A DNA stretch of 26,497 nt from Actinomycetota bacterium. Its GTDB lineage: Bacteria; Actinomycetota; Actinomycetes; Nanopelagicales; Nanopelagicaceae. The stretch covers positions 1 to 26,497 of the forward strand of contig CANBRH010000013.1 in the NCBI GenBank assembly GCA_947371865.1, written 5' to 3'. The notes below the pieces were generated by a model, which was not told the DNA's origin, did not search any database, and saw only the letters and a list, made by a program, of their open reading frames with translations. Shown here in pieces: positions 14,775 to 22,825 of the stretch. The stretch's first letter is position 1; the number at the start of each line of letters is the position of its first letter. The position numbers were made by a program, and so were the translations under genes.

Positions 14775-16448
14775 ATGTCATCACACGTAAAGAAGACTGA
14801 AGCCGAAAAGACCGCACCTCTCACTCATAAAGAGATCATGTTTGTTCTCAGCGGACTTATGGTGGGAATGTTGCTGGCTGCCCTTGATCAGACAATCGTC
14901 TCTACCGCCCTCAAGCGCATTGTTGAAGATTTCAACGGGCTCACTCACTACACATGGGTGGTTACGGCCTACCTGCTGACCTCAACAGCATCGACGCCGC
15001 TGTATGGAAAGATTTCTGACCTTTACGGCCGTCGTCCGGTCTTCCAATTTGCCATCGTTACCTTCCTCATTGGTTCCTTCGCCGCCGGTGCTGCTCAGAG
15101 CATGACCCAGCTGATTGCCTTCCGTGCGATTCAAGGTTTAGGTGCTGGTGGATTAATGAGCCTTACCTTCGTCATCATCGGTGACATCGTTTCGCCACGC
15201 GATCGTGGAAAATATCAAGGCTACTTTGGCGCTGTCTGGGGACTCTCCTCAGTGGCCGGCCCACTTCTTGGAGGCTTCTTCTCAGACCGCGCACACCTCT
15301 TTGGCGTAACCGGTTGGCGCTGGATTTTCTACATTAACTTGCCATTTGGTATTGCCGCACTTGTCATCACTACTGCATCTCTCCATATTCCAAAAATTAA
15401 GCGCGAACATAAGATCGATTACTTCGGCGCTCTCCTTATGGTCAGTGGCGTCTCATCGCTCCTTCTTGCGACTTCTGTCTACGGACCAGAAACGGCTCCA
15501 CGTGGCTTAGATGGCTTGATTAAAGCAGGTGTTAAAGCTTCTGATTACGGCTGGACTAGTCCAAAGACGCTTATGGCGTTTGGCGTCGCTTTGATTCTTT
15601 TGATCGTCTTCCTTTTCCATGAAAAGCGCGCAGCTGAGCCAATCCTTCCGCTCGATCTTTTTAAGAATCACACCGTCTCCCTTACTTCCGTTCTCGGCTT
15701 CGTCATCGGTGCTGGCATGTTCGGTGCCATCGTTATGTTGCCGCTCTACCTTCAGGTCGTTAAGGGCAATTCAGCTACAGTTTCTGGACTCAAATTGATT
15801 CCATTTATGCTCGGAATTGTTTCCATGTCCATCTTCTCTGGAAAGATGATTAGCAAGCACGGTCATTACAAGCGATACCCCATCATGGGCCTTGCCATCA
15901 TGACTGTTGGCGTTTTCTTGCTCTCAACGTTGAAGGAGAACACTCCTTTCTGGCAATTGTCGATTTTCGCCATCATGATCGGAGCTGGACTTGGCTTCTC
16001 CATGCAGACCATCGTTATCGCACTGCAAAATGCCGTTGATTTTAAGGATATGGGCGTGGCTACGAGTGCCAACACCTTCTTCCGTTCAATCGGTAGCACC
16101 ATCGGTGTGGCCTTATTCGGAACCATCTACGCCAACCGCTTGGCACATTATCTACCCATCGCCATCAACAGCGTTCAGACCAAAAACCCTGCGGCAATGG
16201 TTGGCGCCACACCGGCAAAGTTTGCACAGCTCAAGAACAACACCGCGGTCTTGAAGGCTTTCTCCCCTGAACTCCAGCACGGCATTTATCATGCCTTTGT
16301 GCAGTCTTTCCATGTTGTCTTCCTCTCCGCAGCCCCAGTAACTGCGATTGGATTCGTTCTGGCCTTGTTCCTACGTGAAACACCTTTGCGTACCAGCGCG
16401 GCTCACCATGCGGCGAAAGAAGAAGCCGCAGGCGAGGCAATGGGCTAG
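14775..16448 (+). CDS. MFS multidrug exporter, DHA2 (14-helix) type
   Basis: This is a proton-driven major facilitator superfamily drug exporter in the cytoplasmic membrane. The 557-residue length and roughly 14 hydrophobic segments fit the DHA2/EmrB group. Motifs seen are LDQTIVSTAL in helix 1 (motif D1), GKISDLYGRRPVF between helices 2 and 3 (motif A), IQGLGAGGLMSLTFVIIGDIVSPRDRGKYQG (motif B region) and WGLSSVAGPLLGGFF in helix 5 (motif C, antiporter signature). A long extracellular loop lies before the last helix (about 455-510). The His/Ala/Glu-rich tail is cytoplasmic. The ATG at 14775 has AGGA 5 nt upstream. A second MFS gene overlaps its 3' end. Confidence 0.95.
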   Translation: MSSHVKKTEAEKTAPLTHKEIMFVLSGLMVGMLLAALDQTIVSTALKRIVEDFNGLTHYTWVVTAYLLTSTASTPLYGKISDLYGRRPVFQFAIVTFLIGSFAAGAAQSMTQLIAFRAIQGLGAGGLMSLTFVIIGDIVSPRDRGKYQGYFGAVWGLSSVAGPLLGGFFSDRAHLFGVTGWRWIFYINLPFGIAALVITTASLHIPKIKREHKIDYFGALLMVSGVSSLLLATSVYGPETAPRGLDGLIKAGVKASDYGWTSPKTLMAFGVALILLIVFLFHEKRAAEPILPLDLFKNHTVSLTSVLGFVIGAGMFGAIVMLPLYLQVVKGNSATVSGLKLIPFMLGIVSMSIFSGKMISKHGHYKRYPIMGLAIMTVGVFLLSTLKENTPFWQLSIFAIMIGAGLGFSMQTIVIALQNAVDFKDMGVATSANTFFRSIGSTIGVALFGTIYANRLAHYLPIAINSVQTKNPAAMVGATPAKFAQLKNNTAVLKAFSPELQHGIYHAFVQSFHVVFLSAAPVTAIGFVLALFLRETPLRTSAAHHAAKEEAAGEAMG

Positions 16449-17652
16449 TCCAATCAAACTCATTAAAGACTCACTGCCGAAGGAAGTATTTGTCCTCACG
16501 GCAGTGGGTTTTTTTGTGGCAGTGGGATATGGCCTCATCGTTCCTGCAATTCCATTATTTGCCCGTACTTTCGGTGTCAATCAGACCGCTATTGGTTTTA
16601 TCATCTCTACTTTTGCCTTTGCTCGTTTTGGCTCGGGACTAATCTCTGGAAAATTAGTCGATAAATTCGGCGAACGAAAAGTGCTGGCCTTCGGATTAAT
16701 AATGGTGGCAATTTCCTCTCTGGCCAGTGGGTTTGCGCAGAGCTACATCCAGTTATTGAGCTTCCGTGCTGCTGGAGGACTTGGTTCTTCCATGTTCTCA
16801 GTCTCCGCTGGCGCATTACTGATGCGAGTGACTAACGATGACAACCGCAGCCAAGGACAATCTTTTTATAGCAGTGGCTTTCTCTTTGGTGGAATTGCCG
16901 GTCCCGCATTTGGTGGAATTCTCAGTGCCATTTCGCTGCGATCACCCTTCTTTGTTTACGCCGGAACTTTAGTCATTGCCTCAGTCACCACCATAATTTT
17001 TCTCAGCGAGAAACGACTCGGCAAGAAAGTCACTGCCATCATCGACCCCAGCGATCGCGTTTCGATCAGAGATGCTCTGCGCCAATATCCATATCGAGTT
17101 GCACTGGTCTTAGCCTTCGTCACTAACTGGACCATTTTCGGTCTTCGAAATTCCATCTTGCCGCTCTTCGTCACCGAACATCTGCATTCCACCGCTACCG
17201 TCGTTGGCTTTGGCTTTACCGCATCTGCCCTTGCTCAAGGCTTTCTCTTAATCCAAGCGGGCAAAATCTCTGATCACAAAGGCCGGCGCTTCGCCATTCT
17301 CTGTGGAACATTCTTTTTGATGTCTGCTCTTATCGTGTTAATTGTGGCTATTCACGCCTCTTTCTACATTTTGGCCATGATTCTCTTCGGTCTTGGCGGA
17401 GCCTTTATGGGCACTGCACCTGCTGGCGTAGTCGGAGATCTCTTTGGTGGAAAAGGCGGGCAAGTTATCGCCGTCTGGCAGATGGCAGGCGACGCCGGAA
17501 TGATTGCCGGACCTATCATCCTCGGAGCGCTTACTGACGCTATTTCCTATCGCGCTGCTTTTGCAGTTACCGCGGCAGTTTTCTCGATTGCCATTGTTTT
17601 AGCTGCCACCTTAAAAGAAACTCGTAAATCACACATCTCTCCTGAAAGTTAG
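16408..17652 (+). CDS. MFS exporter, DHA1 (12-helix) type
   Basis: This second MFS transporter has 414 residues and about 12 helices. Its first helix (about 29-48, VFVLTAVGFFVAVGYGLIVPAIPLF) and ISGKLVDKFGERKVL (motif A) are typical of DHA1 drug efflux proteins. SGFLFGGIAGPAFGGIL fits motif C. The ATG at 16408 is chosen because the frame upstream to 16348 has no better start and the product already carries a basic cytoplasmic N-terminus (MRRKKKPQ). This start lies inside the first MFS gene, giving a 41-bp overlap in a different frame. No Shine-Dalgarno site is visible, so translation probably depends on coupling. The substrate is unknown. Confidence 0.9.
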   Translation: MRRKKKPQARQWASPIKLIKDSLPKEVFVLTAVGFFVAVGYGLIVPAIPLFARTFGVNQTAIGFIISTFAFARFGSGLISGKLVDKFGERKVLAFGLIMVAISSLASGFAQSYIQLLSFRAAGGLGSSMFSVSAGALLMRVTNDDNRSQGQSFYSSGFLFGGIAGPAFGGILSAISLRSPFFVYAGTLVIASVTTIIFLSEKRLGKKVTAIIDPSDRVSIRDALRQYPYRVALVLAFVTNWTIFGLRNSILPLFVTEHLHSTATVVGFGFTASALAQGFLLIQAGKISDHKGRRFAILCGTFFLMSALIVLIVAIHASFYILAMILFGLGGAFMGTAPAGVVGDLFGGKGGQVIAVWQMAGDAGMIAGPIILGALTDAISYRAAFAVTAAVFSIAIVLAATLKETRKSHISPES

Positions 17653-17660
17653 CGCCCAAT

Positions 17661-17690
17661 GAAAAACGGGCCCGCCGAAGCAGACCCGTT
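17661..17690 (-). terminator. Strong UUCG-loop terminator of the Bax-inhibitor-like gene
   Basis: On the minus strand an 11-bp stem (17690-17680 with 17675-17665) closes on a TTCG tetraloop and is followed by TTTTC. The stem has nine Watson-Crick and two G-U pairs. Those two G-U pairs become A-C mismatches in plus-strand RNA, and the plus strand lacks a T-run. The element is therefore built to terminate the minus-strand gene ending at 17708 rather than the MFS operon. Confidence 0.85.
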
Positions 17691-17707
17691 AGTAGAACTT
17701 CTAGAAA

Positions 17708-18499
17708 TTAGTCGCGACGGAGTATTGAGATCAATCGCAAAATTTCAAGATAGAGCCATACGACTGTAACCATGAGTCCAAAGCCAGCTCGCCAAGATTC
17801 TTCTTGAGGTGCGCCAGCATTAATCATCTTCTGTACTTGATCAAAATCAAGAACGAGGAAGAAGCTCGCTAGAGCGACACCGCCGACAGCCAGGAGCAAG
17901 CCCAAGCCAGTGACGCCATAAAGGCCGTATCCATGACCCACACCTGCAAAGGCGCCGAGCATGCTGACGACTCCGAGAATCAGGTAACCGACAACTGCGC
18001 CTATAAGTACTCGGGTGAAGTTAGGGGTGACGCGAATCTTTCCGCTGCGATACGCAATCAGAACCCCAGCAAAAGCTGCAATAGTTCCGATCAGAGCTTG
18101 AGAAACGATGCCAGGGTAGGCAGATTCATATACGTGGCTGAGAACGCCCAGTGCCAATCCTTCTAGCGCCGCGTAGGCAATTACTAGCGGAGGGCGAATG
18201 GTCTTGCTAAAGGTATTGACCATGCCGAGCGCAAAGGCTGCAAACATGGCAATGAAGAGAACCGAAGAACCCAAGTTGAGCGACCAGGCAAGTGCGCCCG
18301 TGCCGACCAATATGGCGAAGAGAAACCCGGTGCGTGCGACAACATCGTCGATGGTCATGCGTCCGGTACGCAGGGATGAAGCTGCGGGAGCGCTGTAGAT
18401 CTCTTCGAGCGTTGGGGTAGAAACGGAAGTGCTATCCATAGCGGCAAATCCACGTCGGGATGTCGCTACCCGGCCAAAGACTGGGTTGGAACTTTGCAT
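17708..18499 (-). CDS. Bax inhibitor-1/YccA family membrane protein
   Basis: This is a 263-residue integral membrane protein with seven hydrophobic segments after a cytoplasmic N-terminal region of about 55 residues. The family patterns include AFALGMVNTFSKTIRPPLVIAYAALEGLALGVLSHVYE and FFLVLDFDQVQKMINAGAPQEESWRAGFGLMVTVVWLYLEILRLISIL, where the conserved DFD and the ExxR region near the C-terminus are visible. Relatives such as BsYetJ are pH-sensitive calcium leak channels; the role in actinobacteria is not established. The ATG at 18499 is chosen over a long upstream frame because AGGAG lies 6 nt before it. It ends at a strong terminator and diverges from the secreted protein gene at 18740. 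Confidence 0.93.
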   Translation of the reverse strand: MQSSNPVFGRVATSRRGFAAMDSTSVSTPTLEEIYSAPAASSLRTGRMTIDDVVARTGFLFAILVGTGALAWSLNLGSSVLFIAMFAAFALGMVNTFSKTIRPPLVIAYAALEGLALGVLSHVYESAYPGIVSQALIGTIAAFAGVLIAYRSGKIRVTPNFTRVLIGAVVGYLILGVVSMLGAFAGVGHGYGLYGVTGLGLLLAVGGVALASFFLVLDFDQVQKMINAGAPQEESWRAGFGLMVTVVWLYLEILRLISILRRD

Positions 18500-18567
18500 T
18501 AACTTCTCCTCTTTCAGGTGCATTACTTTTTCGATTACCAGCAGGTGAACCCCGAGGCAACTAACTG

Positions 18568-18584
18568 CTCCAGAATTTCTGGAG
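18568..18584. promoter_or_regulatory. Perfect 17-bp palindrome upstream of the Bax-inhibitor-like gene
   Basis: CTCCAGAATTTCTGGAG is a perfect 8-bp inverted repeat around one base, 69 bp before the ATG at 18499. Just beyond it, on the minus strand, is a consensus TTGACA (18597-18592 region), so the palindrome may lie between or over promoter elements. It has the size and symmetry of a dimeric regulator's operator. No T-run follows, which argues against a terminator. Confidence 0.5.
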
Positions 18585-18704
18585 TTGTCAGTGTCAACAA
18601 GTCTAAGGGCGAAGTAATTCCTCTGTGATAGAAAATCGGCATAGCCAGGGAGACAGTGAGCGCAAATCTCTGGGAAATTACTTAAAATTTTTCTCAGGGC
18701 GCCC

Positions 18705-18739
18705 TTGACCTCCAAAAGAATGCTCAGAATACTTTTCAA
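18705..18739 (+). promoter_or_regulatory. Promoter of the secreted M23-like gene, leaderless layout
   Basis: TTGACC (18705-18710) and AATACT (18728-18733) are separated by exactly 17 bp. The ATG at 18740 begins 6 nt after the -10 box, where transcription is expected to start. The message would therefore have no 5' leader. No Shine-Dalgarno sequence is present, which agrees. Confidence 0.6.
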
Positions 18740-20113
18740 ATGAGCGCAACCCGGAGATTTGCCTTCTTTGTGATTTCTTCGATGGTCGCCCTTCTCTTCT
18801 CCCCCATTTCAGCCCATTCAGCAATTAACGGCTATGCAGAATGTTCATCGAACCAGGTCGGTACCCTGAGAGGTCCCACCGGTAAAACGGAGGTCTGTAT
18901 CGGAATTCCTGGCGGAAAAGGGGTTTGGATCAAGGGCACTTCCGTGGCACATCATGAAAATTTCAATCTCGGGAAAAGTTTTTCAGGTGGCGGCCAAAAC
19001 AATAATTCATCTCAGCCATTCGTGATGAAAACCGGGCCGGCCTGCACATCCACCACCCCATTTACGGTTGCACCGATGGATCTCTCAACAGCAACTTTCT
19101 CCCCGATGGGAAATATAAATCCGCCGGGGCACATAACCCCCAGCGGACACGGCGGTTTTGGAACTCCGGCATCGAAGGCGGCCGATGGTCGCGGTCCTTT
19201 TGGCAATGGATTGGTTCCCGGGGTAACAACGCTTTACGCGCCGACCAAGATCGCTCCGATCTCCGAACTTCGTCTCAACACGGTGACAGATTCAAAGGGG
19301 AAAGTAACAAGGGATTTTTCAATATTGTTCAACATTTGCGGTCCTCTGTATGGCGAAATCGGACACTTCTCTCAAGTAAATTTAAAAATTGAAAACGCTT
19401 TAAAGAATGTTAAGTCCGAGCAAAATTGCCAGGACTATTCTCAAAAAAACGGCGTCGGTGGACAAGGTGCCAAGTCCATCTTTTGTATCTATGCAAATGT
19501 CCCCGCCGCAATTGCAGCTGGTGAAAAACTAGGTATGACAGGTGACGCATTTGGAGTTGACTTCGGTGTCATTGACATAACCAAGCCGCACAAAGCAGCA
19601 TCTTTTTCGATCTATCCACCACAAGGAGACGAAACATATTCAATCTGTCCGTTAGATCTCTTTACCCCTGCGCTCAGGGCTAAAATTAGCGCCCCTGCAG
19701 GATGCGGACAAAGTACTTACGACGCTGCAGGAACCGCACTTGGTGCCTGGTTCAAAGACGTCAGCCAACAAGGATTTCTGCAAGGAAAAATGATTTCGCT
19801 CGTCCCGAGTGTCGCGGTTCAAGTCGATGGTAGCAACCAAATACAAAGACAATTTTCATTAGTAACGGGGATGTCCGTACCGTCGACGCTCCAGCAAGCA
19901 ACAATCTACAAACTCAGCGTCGATCCCTCCACAATCAAGAGTGGAAAACTTGTTTGCGTTACCGTCTCAGTAAGTCACGGTCCACAACAGACGCCTGATA
20001 TTCAATTGGGAATTACCGTCGGGACAAAGGGGAATTTTGAAACTTTGGCTCTAAGCGATTGTTCGGGAAAAGGCACATTTGTTTATCAGCGGAGCAAGAA
20101 ATACGGCCCCTAA
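18740..20113 (+). CDS. Secreted protein with M23-peptidase-like domain
   Basis: This 457-residue exported protein starts with a signal peptide (about 1-28, FAFFVISSMVALLFSPISAHSA). A short Cys-containing segment (31-70) and a Gly/Asn/Ser linker (76-92) follow. From about 100 it resembles a group of M23/LytM-like proteins marked by GNINPPGHITPSGH (124-137), TLYAPTK (165-170), YGEIGHFSQVNL (204-215), a central AAGEKLG, and FGVDFGVID (271-279). H131, H137 and H209 are candidate metal ligands. The usual Asp before the second His (PTDH in relatives) appears as Gly (PSGH), so activity is doubtful. A beta-rich C-terminal part (about 385-457) may be Ig-like. Family assignment is from motif memory and moderate; the start follows from the promoter spacing. 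It converges with corA, 5 bp apart. Confidence 0.6.
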   Translation: MSATRRFAFFVISSMVALLFSPISAHSAINGYAECSSNQVGTLRGPTGKTEVCIGIPGGKGVWIKGTSVAHHENFNLGKSFSGGGQNNNSSQPFVMKTGPACTSTTPFTVAPMDLSTATFSPMGNINPPGHITPSGHGGFGTPASKAADGRGPFGNGLVPGVTTLYAPTKIAPISELRLNTVTDSKGKVTRDFSILFNICGPLYGEIGHFSQVNLKIENALKNVKSEQNCQDYSQKNGVGGQGAKSIFCIYANVPAAIAAGEKLGMTGDAFGVDFGVIDITKPHKAASFSIYPPQGDETYSICPLDLFTPALRAKISAPAGCGQSTYDAAGTALGAWFKDVSQQGFLQGKMISLVPSVAVQVDGSNQIQRQFSLVTGMSVPSTLQQATIYKLSVDPSTIKSGKLVCVTVSVSHGPQQTPDIQLGITVGTKGNFETLALSDCSGKGTFVYQRSKKYGP

Positions 20114-20118
20114 TCTGA

Positions 20119-21090
20119 CTACAGCCACCCAGACTTTCGGAATTTGCGAACCAAAAATGATGTCAACGAAACCATGATCCCGATGACTACAAAATAGCCA
20201 TATTTGGTGCTGAGTTCGGGCATATGGTGAAAATTCATCCCGTAGATGCCTGCGATCATGGTTGGCCCCGAGGCCAGCGCCACCCAAGCAGAAATGCGGC
20301 GAACGTCGATATTTTGCTGCACTTGAATATGTGCCAAGTCAGCTTGAAGTACCGAGGTAATTAGTGAATCCAGCCCTGAAGCCTGTTCGCAAGCCTGAAT
20401 CAAGTGGTCTGAAGTATCTCTAAAGAAAGGTCTCAACTTCTCAGGTACTACACTCACCATTCCAGTAGAGAGTTTATTGATGGGAATAATCAATGGCTCG
20501 ATCGCATGTTTAAATTCAATAATTTCGCGTTTGAGGAAATATATCTCTTGGGAGAAAGTCTGCCTTTTGCCATTGAACACTTTATTTTCAACACCAACAA
20601 CTTCATGCTCTAAGGAATGGGAAATGGTTCGGTAGCCATCGATAACGCGGTCGGCCACGGCATGTAGGACGGCAAAAGGACCAAGCGCCATCGTCTGGGG
20701 GTTCTGCTCAAGGTCATGCCGAACCGTAGAAAGTGGGTGGCCGGCACCATGGCGAACAATGACGATGAAGTGATCGCTGATGAAACAGATTAATTCGCCC
20801 GTTGATATTTCCTGCTTTTCCTGATCAAAGAAAACGGTTTTCAAGACGAAGAAAGTAAGGCCTTCATAATCTTCAATCTTTGGTCGTTGATTGGCGTGGA
20901 CGGCATCCTCAACAGCAAGTGGGTGAAAATTGAGTTCGCCTACGATCATGTCGAACTCGGACTGTGATGGCTCGGCTAACCCCAGCCACACGAATCCGCC
21001 GTCTCTTCGGGCAATGTCGACGAGATCGGATATGTCAGATGGTCCTGGGGTTCTGACCCCATTTTGATAGAGGGCAACATCAACAATCAT
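20119..21090 (-). CDS. corA: CorA family magnesium/cobalt transport protein
   Basis: CorA forms a pentameric channel for Mg2+ and related divalent ions. The 323-residue protein has the large cytoplasmic N-terminal domain (about 1-262, including HPLAVEDAVHANQRPKIEDYEGLTFFVLKT). Two C-terminal helices follow. The selectivity motif YGMNFHHMPE (283-292) comes after helix 1, and the protein ends with the basic RKFRKSGWL tail typical of CorA. The ATG at 21090 has no Shine-Dalgarno site; TAAATT (21102-21097) lies 6 nt upstream, again a leaderless layout. The tRNA gene just upstream is on the same strand. Confidence 0.95.
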   Translation of the reverse strand: MIVDVALYQNGVRTPGPSDISDLVDIARRDGGFVWLGLAEPSQSEFDMIVGELNFHPLAVEDAVHANQRPKIEDYEGLTFFVLKTVFFDQEKQEISTGELICFISDHFIVIVRHGAGHPLSTVRHDLEQNPQTMALGPFAVLHAVADRVIDGYRTISHSLEHEVVGVENKVFNGKRQTFSQEIYFLKREIIEFKHAIEPLIIPINKLSTGMVSVVPEKLRPFFRDTSDHLIQACEQASGLDSLITSVLQADLAHIQVQQNIDVRRISAWVALASGPTMIAGIYGMNFHHMPELSTKYGYFVVIGIMVSLTSFLVRKFRKSGWL

Positions 21091-21109
21091 GAGATGAATT
21101 TAGTGCGAA

Positions 21110-21185
21110 TGGTGCCCCGAGTGGGGGTCGAACCCACACTTGGAGGATTTTAAGTCCTCTGCCTCTGCCATTGGGCTATCGGGGC
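21110..21185 (-). tRNA. tRNA with UAA (leucine) anticodon and short variable loop
   Basis: A complete cloverleaf of 76 nt with encoded CCA can be folded. The acceptor stem GCCCCGA/TCGGGGC has 7 pairs. The D-arm has a GCC/GGC stem, and the anticodon stem GAGGA/TCCTC carries the loop CTTAAAA, placing UAA at 21152-21150. The variable loop CAAGT has 5 nt, the T-arm is GTGGG/CCCAC with loop TTCGACC, and the discriminator base is A. UAA reads UUA, a leucine codon. Bacterial tRNA-Leu normally has a long variable arm (class II); this one is plainly class I, so the amino acid it carries is not certain from sequence alone. Confidence 0.93.
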
Positions 21186-21186
21186 G

Positions 21187-21939
21187 TTATTTCAACTGGG
21201 TAAATCTACTGCCTCTTTGAAGAACAGAATCCAACATGGGTTCCGTCAGCTTTCCAGTGAAAGTGTTCTGCTGACTGGGGTGATAACTGCCGATTATTAG
21301 CCTTTTGATGCCATCTGGGCCAACAACATTGGTTTCGCTGCCATGGCCGAATTTCGGCTTTGGTTTTTCGATGGCAAAACCTAAATCCGCCAAGGTGGTC
21401 AGCAACCCCGTCCAAGCAAAACTTCCTAAAGCTACAAAGGATAGAGCTGTGGGGAGAAGCAAGGTGATCTCCTTTTCTAACCAAGGAGCACAGCGCTTTT
21501 TCTCCTCATTTTCCGGCTTGTTATCGGGCGGCGCGCAATGAACTGCGCAGGTGATTCGCACGCCGTATAGCTCTTGTCCATCGTCAAGAGAAATGGAATG
21601 GGGATACTTTGCTAAACCCAATCGATGAAGGGAGCCATAGAGCCAATCACCCGAACGGTCACCAGTAAACACTCTCCCGGTTCGGTTTGCTCCGTGGGCG
21701 CCTGGCGCCAATCCCACAATTAACATGGAAGCATCAGCTGGACCGAAGCCCGTTACTGGCTTACCCCAATACTTTTCGTTCTCGTATGACTTGCGCTTGG
21801 TTATGGCTACATCTTGACGCCAATCGACCAAACGTGGGCAGGCATCACATTTAATAATCGCTTTATCAAGATCTTCAAGATTGTTGATTTTCTTTAAAGT
21901 AACCGCAGTTGGTTTAGACAAGCGACCAAGCCATTCCAT
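21187..21939 (-). CDS. Family 5 uracil-DNA glycosylase (UDGb type)
   Basis: This enzyme removes uracil, and in this family also some other deaminated bases, from DNA; it carries a [4Fe-4S] cluster. The signatures are clear: CDACPRLVDWR (C31, C34), GLAPGAHGANRTGRVFTGD (77-94, the family 5 active-site motif that lacks the usual catalytic polar residue), and CAVHCAPPDNKP with RCAPWL (C135 and C150 as the other likely cluster ligands). SYHPSQQNTFTGKLT (218-232) completes the set. The start is uncertain. The ATG at 21939 gives 250 residues and overlaps the ppx 3' end by 26 bp; a TTG at 21921 and an earlier in-frame start at 21978 are alternatives. The tRNA gene begins one base beyond its stop codon. 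Confidence 0.9.
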   Translation of the reverse strand: MEWLGRLSKPTAVTLKKINNLEDLDKAIIKCDACPRLVDWRQDVAITKRKSYENEKYWGKPVTGFGPADASMLIVGLAPGAHGANRTGRVFTGDRSGDWLYGSLHRLGLAKYPHSISLDDGQELYGVRITCAVHCAPPDNKPENEEKKRCAPWLEKEITLLLPTALSFVALGSFAWTGLLTTLADLGFAIEKPKPKFGHGSETNVVGPDGIKRLIIGSYHPSQQNTFTGKLTEPMLDSVLQRGSRFTQLK

Positions 21940-22825
21940 CCAAAATATCTGATTCGGAAGCAATGAATCCGTCGGCACCTGTAGCGGTCATAATTTCGGA
22001 AAGAACCAAAGAGCCAGCAGTGATGACATCTACGCGACCTGGGTGCATATAGCCCAAAGATGCGATCTGATCGCGATTCATGGATTGAAACATTAATGCG
22101 ACTTCATGAACTTTGCTGGTAGGAATTCGGGATAGGTGAATCGCATAACGATCGTAAGTATCAAGTTCTAGCGCTGCCGCCGCGACGGTAGTGGCAGTTC
22201 CGGCTACAGCTACCAATGTTGCGGCTTGAGTGATCGGAACTTCTTGAGCCGCAGTTGCGATCGCCGCTCGAATGTCGATGCGCGCTAAATCTAATTCCTG
22301 AATTGTTGGCGGCTGGCTTTGCAGGTGTCGCTCCTTCATTCGAACACAGCCGATGTTAACGCTGCGAGCGAATTCAACTTGAGATGAACCGAAGACAAAT
22401 TCGGTTGAACCTCCCCCAATATCCACGACCAGGAACGGGGCATCTAACGGCGAAAATTCTTTAGTAGCGCCAGTAAACGAGAGGGCGGCCTCTTCCGTTC
22501 CGGGGATGACTTCGGGCTCTATACCCAGTATTTCACGCACGCCATCAATGAAGAGGTCGCGGTTGGTGGCATCCCGGGTAGCGCTGGTGGCACAGAAGCG
22601 AATCTTCTCCACGCCTTTGGAGCGGATGATTTCGGCATATTCGGCAGTCGCTTTGAGAGTGCGCTCGATTGCAGCCGGGTCAAAGGCCTTATTGCGATCT
22701 ACGCCTTGACCTAGGCGAACAACTTCCATGCGGCGAGTGACTTCGCGAAAATTGCCATCAGAAATGTCGGCAATCAATAGTCGGAGCGAATTGGTTCCGC
22801 AGTCAATGGCAGCGACGCGACTCAT
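21914..22825 (-). CDS. Ppx/GppA family exopolyphosphatase
   Basis: These proteins hydrolyse polyphosphate or pppGpp. The 303-residue length is that of the short actinobacterial form with only the two ASKHA-fold domains. Visible motifs are VAAIDCGTNSLRLLIAD (4-20, phosphate-1 loop), ATSATRDATNRD, the catalytic-Glu segment GTEEAALSFTGA (109-120), DIGGGSTEF (135-143, phosphate-2 loop) and VAGTATTVAA. The ATG at 22825 overlaps the DUF501 stop codon as ATGA, so the two are translationally coupled. An in-frame start at 22846 is possible but less likely. Polyphosphate versus pppGpp preference cannot be read from the sequence. Confidence 0.93.
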   Translation of the reverse strand: MSRVAAIDCGTNSLRLLIADISDGNFREVTRRMEVVRLGQGVDRNKAFDPAAIERTLKATAEYAEIIRSKGVEKIRFCATSATRDATNRDLFIDGVREILGIEPEVIPGTEEAALSFTGATKEFSPLDAPFLVVDIGGGSTEFVFGSSQVEFARSVNIGCVRMKERHLQSQPPTIQELDLARIDIRAAIATAAQEVPITQAATLVAVAGTATTVAAAALELDTYDRYAIHLSRIPTSKVHEVALMFQSMNRDQIASLGYMHPGRVDVITAGSLVLSEIMTATGADGFIASESDILDGMAWSLV

